From CAZVLQ01 sp964628185 (GTDB lineage Bacteria; Pseudomonadota; Zetaproteobacteria; Mariprofundales; Mariprofundaceae): a DNA stretch of 64,000 nucleotides. Below, in pieces: positions 59,905-64,000 of the stretch (the stretch's first letter is position 1; every line of letters begins with the position of its first letter). The stretch covers positions 1-64,000 of the forward strand of contig CAZVLQ010000008.1 of assembly GCA_964628185.1 (NCBI GenBank), written 5' to 3'. A program made the translations under genes and the position numbers. Below the pieces are notes generated by a model. That model saw only the letters and a program-made list of their open reading frames with translations, ran no database searches and was not told the DNA's origin.

Positions 59905-60783
59905 ATGAGCGTATTGCTAAGCAAAGAGACGCGCGTCATCTGCCAGGGTTTTACCGGCCGGCAGGGGACATTTCATTCGGAACAGATGATTGCGTATGGC
60001 ACAAATTTCGTGGGTGGCGTGACGCCGGGCAAAGGCGGTCAGACCCATCTGGGTCGGCCGGTATTTGATTCGGTAGCCGAAGCGGAGAGAGAGGAAAACG
60101 CCGAGGCGTCGGTAATTTTCGTGCCGCCGCGTTTTGCCGCTGATGCCATTGTCGAAGCTGCCGACGCGGGTCTGAAGCTTATTGTCTGTATCACCGAGGG
60201 CATCCCTGTGCAGGATATGCTGAAGGTCAAGGCGCACCTTCACGCAATGACGCTACAGCCGGTACTGATCGGACCGAACTGCCCCGGCATCATCACGCCG
60301 GGCGAGGCGAAGATCGGTATCATGCCTGGACACATTCATAAGCCGGGCCGGGTGGGCGTGATTTCGCGCTCCGGTACGCTGACCTATGAAGCCGTGGCAC
60401 AGCTGACTGATGCCGGGCTGGGTCAGTCCACCTGTATCGGCATGGGGGGAGACCCGATCCACGGCATGGGTTTCATTGATGCACTTCGTTTATTTGAAGC
60501 CGATGATCAGACCGAGGGCGTGGTCCTGATCGGGGAAATCGGGGGTGCTGATGAAGAGCATGCCGCAGGGTTTGTCCGGGAGCATGTGCAAAAGCCGGTC
60601 GTAGCCTTTATCGCCGGGGCGACAGCGCCCAGGGGTAAGCGTATGGGGCATGCGGGTGCAATTATCTCGGGTGGCAAGGGCACGGCCGCAGTCAAGATCG
60701 CCGCGCTGGAGTCGGCCGGTGTGGCCGTGGAGCGCAACCCAACACTGCTGGGCCGGTGCATGGCCGGGTTGCTGGCGGACTAG
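59905..60783 (+). CDS. sucD: succinate-CoA ligase alpha subunit
   Basis: This 292-residue protein has MSVLLSKETRVICQGFTGRQ, GTNFVGGVTPGKGGQTHLGR, GPNCPGIITPGEAKIG and the active-site phosphohistidine segment KRMGHAGAIISGGKGTA. All are intact. No strong ribosome site is seen, though GGATGTG is close. It is separated from sucC by vapBC. Its TAG stop lies in the end of a family B palindromic element. Confidence 0.96.
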   Translation: MSVLLSKETRVICQGFTGRQGTFHSEQMIAYGTNFVGGVTPGKGGQTHLGRPVFDSVAEAEREENAEASVIFVPPRFAADAIVEAADAGLKLIVCITEGIPVQDMLKVKAHLHAMTLQPVLIGPNCPGIITPGEAKIGIMPGHIHKPGRVGVISRSGTLTYEAVAQLTDAGLGQSTCIGMGGDPIHGMGFIDALRLFEADDQTEGVVLIGEIGGADEEHAAGFVREHVQKPVVAFIAGATAPRGKRMGHAGAIISGGKGTAAVKIAALESAGVAVERNPTLLGRCMAGLLAD

Positions 60784-61050
60784 GAGCCTGTCAGACTTAT
60801 GAGAAATCTACTGCGCGGCAGGGAGAGCGGTCCAAAAAACTCCGTATTTTCGTTACATAGTTACCACTATGCGCCTCACAAAAAGGCCGCAGGCCGTTTG
60901 GACGCACACAAGGGCGGGGCGCAAGCCCCGAGGGCTGTAAGCCCGAGTCACAATCATGCTATTTTGGGTTTGTTCTTGAGCTATCGCGCGGCGGGACAGC
61001 GCCGCTTGCTCCTGCTCGCTACGATTCCCCTAAGTCCGACAGGCTCCTAG
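60780..61050. mobile_element. 271-bp palindrome-ended element, family B, after sucD
   Basis: The left end is CTAGGAGCCTGTCAGACTTA (60780-60799) and the right end is its near complement, ending CTAG at 61050. The outer about 70 bases on each side resemble the element at 42623-42791, including a conserved GTAGCGAGCAGG segment and the ATAG-CTAT central hairpin. The middle has an extra roughly 100 bases. It is a larger, non-coding member of the same family. The sucD stop is within its left end, so it may also act as a transcript-end structure. Confidence 0.85.
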
Positions 61051-61063
61051 CCGACCCGGACGT

Positions 61064-62023
61064 ATGCCGCAGCGTTTCAAACAGGCCCAGCCTGAACCTG
61101 ACGAACTGGATCGGTTGACGGCGCGGCTGGGCCGGGTGCATGTCATGCAGCGTCTGGGCATCGAGGAGGATCATGCAGTCGAGATGTTCGGCCACGGCCG
61201 CTGGCTGCATCCTGAAAACTGGGTATCGGCGCAACAACTGGCTCGCTGGCTGATTCGCTTTACCGGCATCCAGCAACTGGGCCGGCGGCAAGCCAGGCGG
61301 CATGAGATTGTTGAGCATCCGGTCAGGCTCATGCATCTTTCACCCGCGGCCGAGGGTCTGCGTATCCTGCATTTGACCGATCTGCATCTGGACATGGCCG
61401 AAGATACCGCCGACGCCCTGACGGCTTCGCTGGCCGGGATCAGCGCCGACATCGCGGTATTAACCGGCGATTTTCGCGCCAGAACCCACGGGTCGATCGA
61501 CCGGATGCTGGCAATGATGGGGCGGTTACGGCCATTGTTGCCGGTGCGTTGTTTTGGCGTCCTGGGCAATCATGACTGTCTGGCCATGGTGCCTGCCCTT
61601 GAGGACTTGAACATCCGCATGCTGCTTAATGAGTCACTGCGCCTGGACGAGGGGATATTTCTCGTTGGTGTGGACGATCCGCATTACTACCAGCTCGATA
61701 ATCTGGCGCGGGCAATGAACGATGTGCCACTGGCCGCCACGGTGATTTTGCTCGCTCACTCACCCCGGATATTCCGGCAGGCGGCGCATGCGCGGATGGA
61801 CTTGATGCTCTGCGGCCATACCCACGGCGGTCAGGTGTGTCTTCCTGGCGGATGGGCGATGACCTATCATTGCGATGCGCCGCGCCGGTATTGTCGCGGT
61901 GCGTGGCGTTACCGGGGCATGCTTGGTTATACCTCGCGTGGTTGCGGCACCTCGATCCTTGATATTCGTTTTTTCTGCCCCCCGGAAATTGTCGTGCACC
62001 GGCTCGAGAACACAGACTCCTAG
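61064..62023 (+). CDS. calcineurin-like metallophosphoesterase
   Basis: This 319-residue protein has all motifs of the family: LRILHLTDLHLDMAED, DIAVLTGDFRART, FGVLGNHDC, VILLAHSPRIF and LMLCGHTHGGQVCLPGG. These bind a di-metal centre for phosphoester hydrolysis. The first about 95 residues are extra and lack known features. It resembles YkuE/LpxH-like membrane-associated phosphoesterases but has no hydrophobic anchor. Substrate unknown. The stop lies in the left edge of a family C element. Confidence 0.85.
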   Translation: MPQRFKQAQPEPDELDRLTARLGRVHVMQRLGIEEDHAVEMFGHGRWLHPENWVSAQQLARWLIRFTGIQQLGRRQARRHEIVEHPVRLMHLSPAAEGLRILHLTDLHLDMAEDTADALTASLAGISADIAVLTGDFRARTHGSIDRMLAMMGRLRPLLPVRCFGVLGNHDCLAMVPALEDLNIRMLLNESLRLDEGIFLVGVDDPHYYQLDNLARAMNDVPLAATVILLAHSPRIFRQAAHARMDLMLCGHTHGGQVCLPGGWAMTYHCDAPRRYCRGAWRYRGMLGYTSRGCGTSILDIRFFCPPEIVVHRLENTDS

Positions 62024-62153
62024 CCTGATCGGGTCTGAAACCGGATAGGACAAAGTGTAACCACAGATAAGGTGGCTTGGTTCTGTGTAGGTCATTGATA
62101 TAATGTAATATCCTGTCCATCAGATGTCCGCCTTCATGCAATATACGGGCTAG
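62022..62153. mobile_element. family C palindromic element, truncated copy
   Basis: These 132 bases match 14911-15042 over their full length with roughly 85-90% identity by eye. The right end keeps the terminal repeat TCATGCAATATACGGGCTAG; the left terminal repeat is missing, so this is a half-element. Its right edge CTAG contains the stop codon of the convergent rtcB gene. Confidence 0.82.
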
Positions 62154-63583
62154 CCCTTGATGCAGATCAGCGGTTCCAGCCGGACCACCTTGCGGGCCAG
62201 CCCCGCCTGGTGGGCGGCTTCGACTACGGCTGACACATCCTTGTAGGCGCCGGGGGCTTCTTCAGCGATTCCGCGCATACTGGCACTGCGAATAAGGATG
62301 CCCCGGTTTTCCAGTTCGTTCGCCACGTTTCGACCGCGCCAGCGTTTTCGCGACTGATGCCGGCTCATGGCACGGCCAGCGCCGTGGCAGGCCGAGCTGA
62401 AAGCGTGTCCGCCGGGCTCACCGGCCAGCACATAGGATGCGGTTCCCATTGAGCCGCCGATCAACACCGGCTGACCAAACGGACGAAAGCATTCCGGCAC
62501 GTCCGGGTGTCCGGGCGGAAAGGCGCGCGTGGCCCCCTTGCGATGTACGAAAAGCCGCTTTCTGACGCCATCGACGGTGTGTGTTTCCTCCTTGCATATA
62601 TTATGCGAAACATCATAGAGCACATTCAGGTCCGCTTCGGGGAAGATTTGCGAGAAAGCCAGCCGGGTCAGATGGGTAATGATCTGACGGTTGGCAAAGG
62701 CGCAGTTGGTACCCGCGCGCATGGCGCCAAGATAATCCCGGCCGGTTTCCGACTGCAGGGGAGCGCATGCCAGTTCCCGATCCGGCAGGCTGAAGCCATG
62801 CCTGTTTGCTTCCACCACCATGCGACGCAGATAATCCGTGCCGATCTGATGGCCGAGGCCGCGTGAACCGCAATGGACGCTGACGACGATGGCATGCTCT
62901 TCCAGGCCGAAGGCGGTCGCTGTTTCGGCGTCTTCAATACGGGCTACGCGCTGGACTTCAAGGTAATGATTGCCCGAGCCCAGCGTGCCGGTTTCATCGC
63001 GCTGCCGTTTTTTAGCCAGATCGGAAACCGCATCCGGGTCGGCGCCGGGTATGTGCCCGCATTCTTCAATACGGGCAAGATCGGACGCACGGCCGAAGCC
63101 CTGACTGATTGCCCACCGGGCGCCACCGGTCAGCATGGCGCGCATCTCTTTTTTGTTCAGGCGAACCCGGCCGGTGCTTCCCACTCCGGCCGGAATGGAC
63201 TGAAAAAGGATGTCGGCCAGTTTGTATTTGACGGCTTCAATGTCGTTTTCATGCAGGCCGGTCGTCAACGTGCGAACACCGCAGGAAATATCGAAACCCA
63301 CGCCGCCGGCGGATACGACACCGCCCTGCAGGGGATCAAAAGCAGCCACGCCGCCAATGGGAAATCCGTAACCCCAGTGGGCGTCCGGCATGGCGAAGGA
63401 TGCGCAAACGATACCGGGCAGGGCGGCGACGTTCACGACCTGTTCATACACCTTGCGGTCCATCTCCAGAATCAGCCTCTCATCGGCGTAAATGATTCCC
63501 GGTACGCGCATGGGGCCATGCGGCTTGATGATCCACGTATACGGCGAGTGTTTTTCCAGCAGAGAGAGTTCCATGCAAAACAA
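62150..63583 (-). CDS. rtcB: RNA-splicing ligase RtcB
   Basis: RtcB joins 2',3'-cyclic phosphate or 3'-phosphate RNA ends to 5'-OH ends using GTP and manganese. The 477-residue protein has the Cys ligand in GGVGFDISCGVRTLTTGL, GSGNHYLEVQ, HCGSRGLGHQIGTDYLRRMV, DVSHNICKEE, HRKGATRAFPPGHPDVP, the segment PVLIGGSMGTASYVLAGEPG and the GMP-accepting His region SACHGAGRAMSR. It is complete. It ends in a mobile-element end and lies after a gene for archease, its known cofactor. Confidence 0.96.
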   Translation of the reverse strand: MFCMELSLLEKHSPYTWIIKPHGPMRVPGIIYADERLILEMDRKVYEQVVNVAALPGIVCASFAMPDAHWGYGFPIGGVAAFDPLQGGVVSAGGVGFDISCGVRTLTTGLHENDIEAVKYKLADILFQSIPAGVGSTGRVRLNKKEMRAMLTGGARWAISQGFGRASDLARIEECGHIPGADPDAVSDLAKKRQRDETGTLGSGNHYLEVQRVARIEDAETATAFGLEEHAIVVSVHCGSRGLGHQIGTDYLRRMVVEANRHGFSLPDRELACAPLQSETGRDYLGAMRAGTNCAFANRQIITHLTRLAFSQIFPEADLNVLYDVSHNICKEETHTVDGVRKRLFVHRKGATRAFPPGHPDVPECFRPFGQPVLIGGSMGTASYVLAGEPGGHAFSSACHGAGRAMSRHQSRKRWRGRNVANELENRGILIRSASMRGIAEEAPGAYKDVSAVVEAAHQAGLARKVVRLEPLICIKG

Positions 63584-63603
63584 CCTCTACTTGTATTATA
63601 GCC

Positions 63604-63638
63604 CGGACGGAGGACGGAGGACTGGGGACTGAGGACTC
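63604..63638. repeat. short tandem GGACNGA/GGACT repeat
   Basis: GGACGGAGGACGGAGGACTGGGGACTGAGGACTCAGG is built from five imperfect copies of a GGACTGA-like heptamer. It lies in the 116-base spacer between rtcB and archease. No promoter or gene is recognised here. Confidence 0.5.
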
Positions 63639-63699
63639 AGGTCAGGGATCACAATTACTTGTCATCGCTTTCTCAATCCCCACCCCGCGCCTTGTGCTC

Positions 63700-64000
63700 C
63701 TACACATCTACGACGCATTGGGCAATCCACCCTGTTTCATCGTGCGTCACGGCCAGTTCGGTATAAGTGGCACCCTTGATTTCGACCACGGGTTGATGGC
63801 GAAGGCGGTTGACGGGTTCGCCCCATGCGTGTGCATGCAGGCGGTCATCCTCGATACATACTTCAAATCGGCTAAACAGCATTTTTCTGGTGGCCATGAC
63901 ATACATAAGCGCGTTCAGCCAGTCGGTCAGCAGGATTTCCGGGTCGGGGGCGTGCACGAAAATCGGCACCTGTTCGATATCATTATTATTTCTCAAAGCC
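63700..64000 (-). CDS. archease, cut by the window edge
   Basis: The minus-strand frame is open to the window end. The visible 100 residues include ILLTDWLNALMYVMATRKML, FSRFEVCIEDDRLHAHAWGE and VEIKGATYTELAVTHDETGW, then WIAQCVVDV. These match the middle and C-terminal part of archease, which boosts RtcB turnover and broadens its nucleotide use. A TTG at 63996 is in frame, but the family needs about 40 more N-terminal residues, so the true start lies outside. Its placement before rtcB supports the call. Confidence 0.85.
   Translation of the reverse strand, partial: ALRNNNDIEQVPIFVHAPDPEILLTDWLNALMYVMATRKMLFSRFEVCIEDDRLHAHAWGEPVNRLRHQPVVEIKGATYTELAVTHDETGWIAQCVVDV

Overview
The window comes from a Gram-negative bacterium, most likely a proteobacterium outside the best-studied enteric lineages. 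The evidence is an outer-membrane phosphate porin, MlaA, a Rieske/cytochrome b complex with several c-type cytochromes, hopanoid genes and a PhoB/PhoR-Pst phosphate system. Base composition looks moderately GC-rich. A cdaA-cdaR-glmM block, best known from Gram-positives but also found in some proteobacteria, points to a lineage such as Zetaproteobacteria, Acidithiobacillia or a deltaproteobacterial relative; the sequence alone does not settle which. No rRNA, tRNA, CRISPR array or prophage was recognised.

Layout. 1-2.6 kb is a mobile-element graveyard: two Phd-type antitoxins, a PIN toxin cut off by a 164-bp palindromic element, an internally deleted IS1182-type transposase and a REP-associated transposase stump. 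2.6-7.2 kb is a tight operon folP-cdaA-cdaR-glmM-DHH phosphoesterase (folate, c-di-AMP, cell-wall precursor). 7.2-10.2 kb holds hipBA, gloA, a histone-deacetylase-like gene that has lost its middle, and a Mut7-C protein. 10.5-14.8 kb is the oxidative pentose phosphate operon gnd-zwf-pgl followed by a lipoprotein hydrolase. 15-17.9 kb has gloB and two NAD-salvage genes. 18-32 kb is a phosphate regulon: phoU, ppk, sixA, ppx, phoU, pstBACS, a phosphate-type porin, a cyclic-nucleotide-binding protein and phoB-phoR, with Pho boxes before ppk and between the porin and the cyclic-nucleotide-binding gene.

32-38 kb carries two radical SAM genes, a receiver-domain fragment, hpnL, and a set of hemerythrin, DUF2249 and heme-copper-oxidase-like membrane protein. 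38-49 kb is a hopanoid locus: shc, hpnG, hpnN and hpnA on the minus strand, divergent from hpnH, hpnB, hpnM and mlaA. 49-55.4 kb is hemN plus a bc-type complex operon with a Rieske protein, a cytochrome b fused to cytochrome c, and four further c-type cytochromes. 55.4-64 kb holds cca, mdh, sucC and sucD split by a vapBC module, a phosphoesterase, rtcB and a partial archease.

The most unusual theme is a set of short palindromic elements. One family (42623-42791 and 60780-61050, plus a solo end at 30728-30748) shares its terminal repeat with the decayed IS at 1565-2452. A second family occurs at 14791-15042 and 62022-62153. They repeatedly sit at the 3' ends of genes and supply the last codons or the stop codon of the neighbouring protein.
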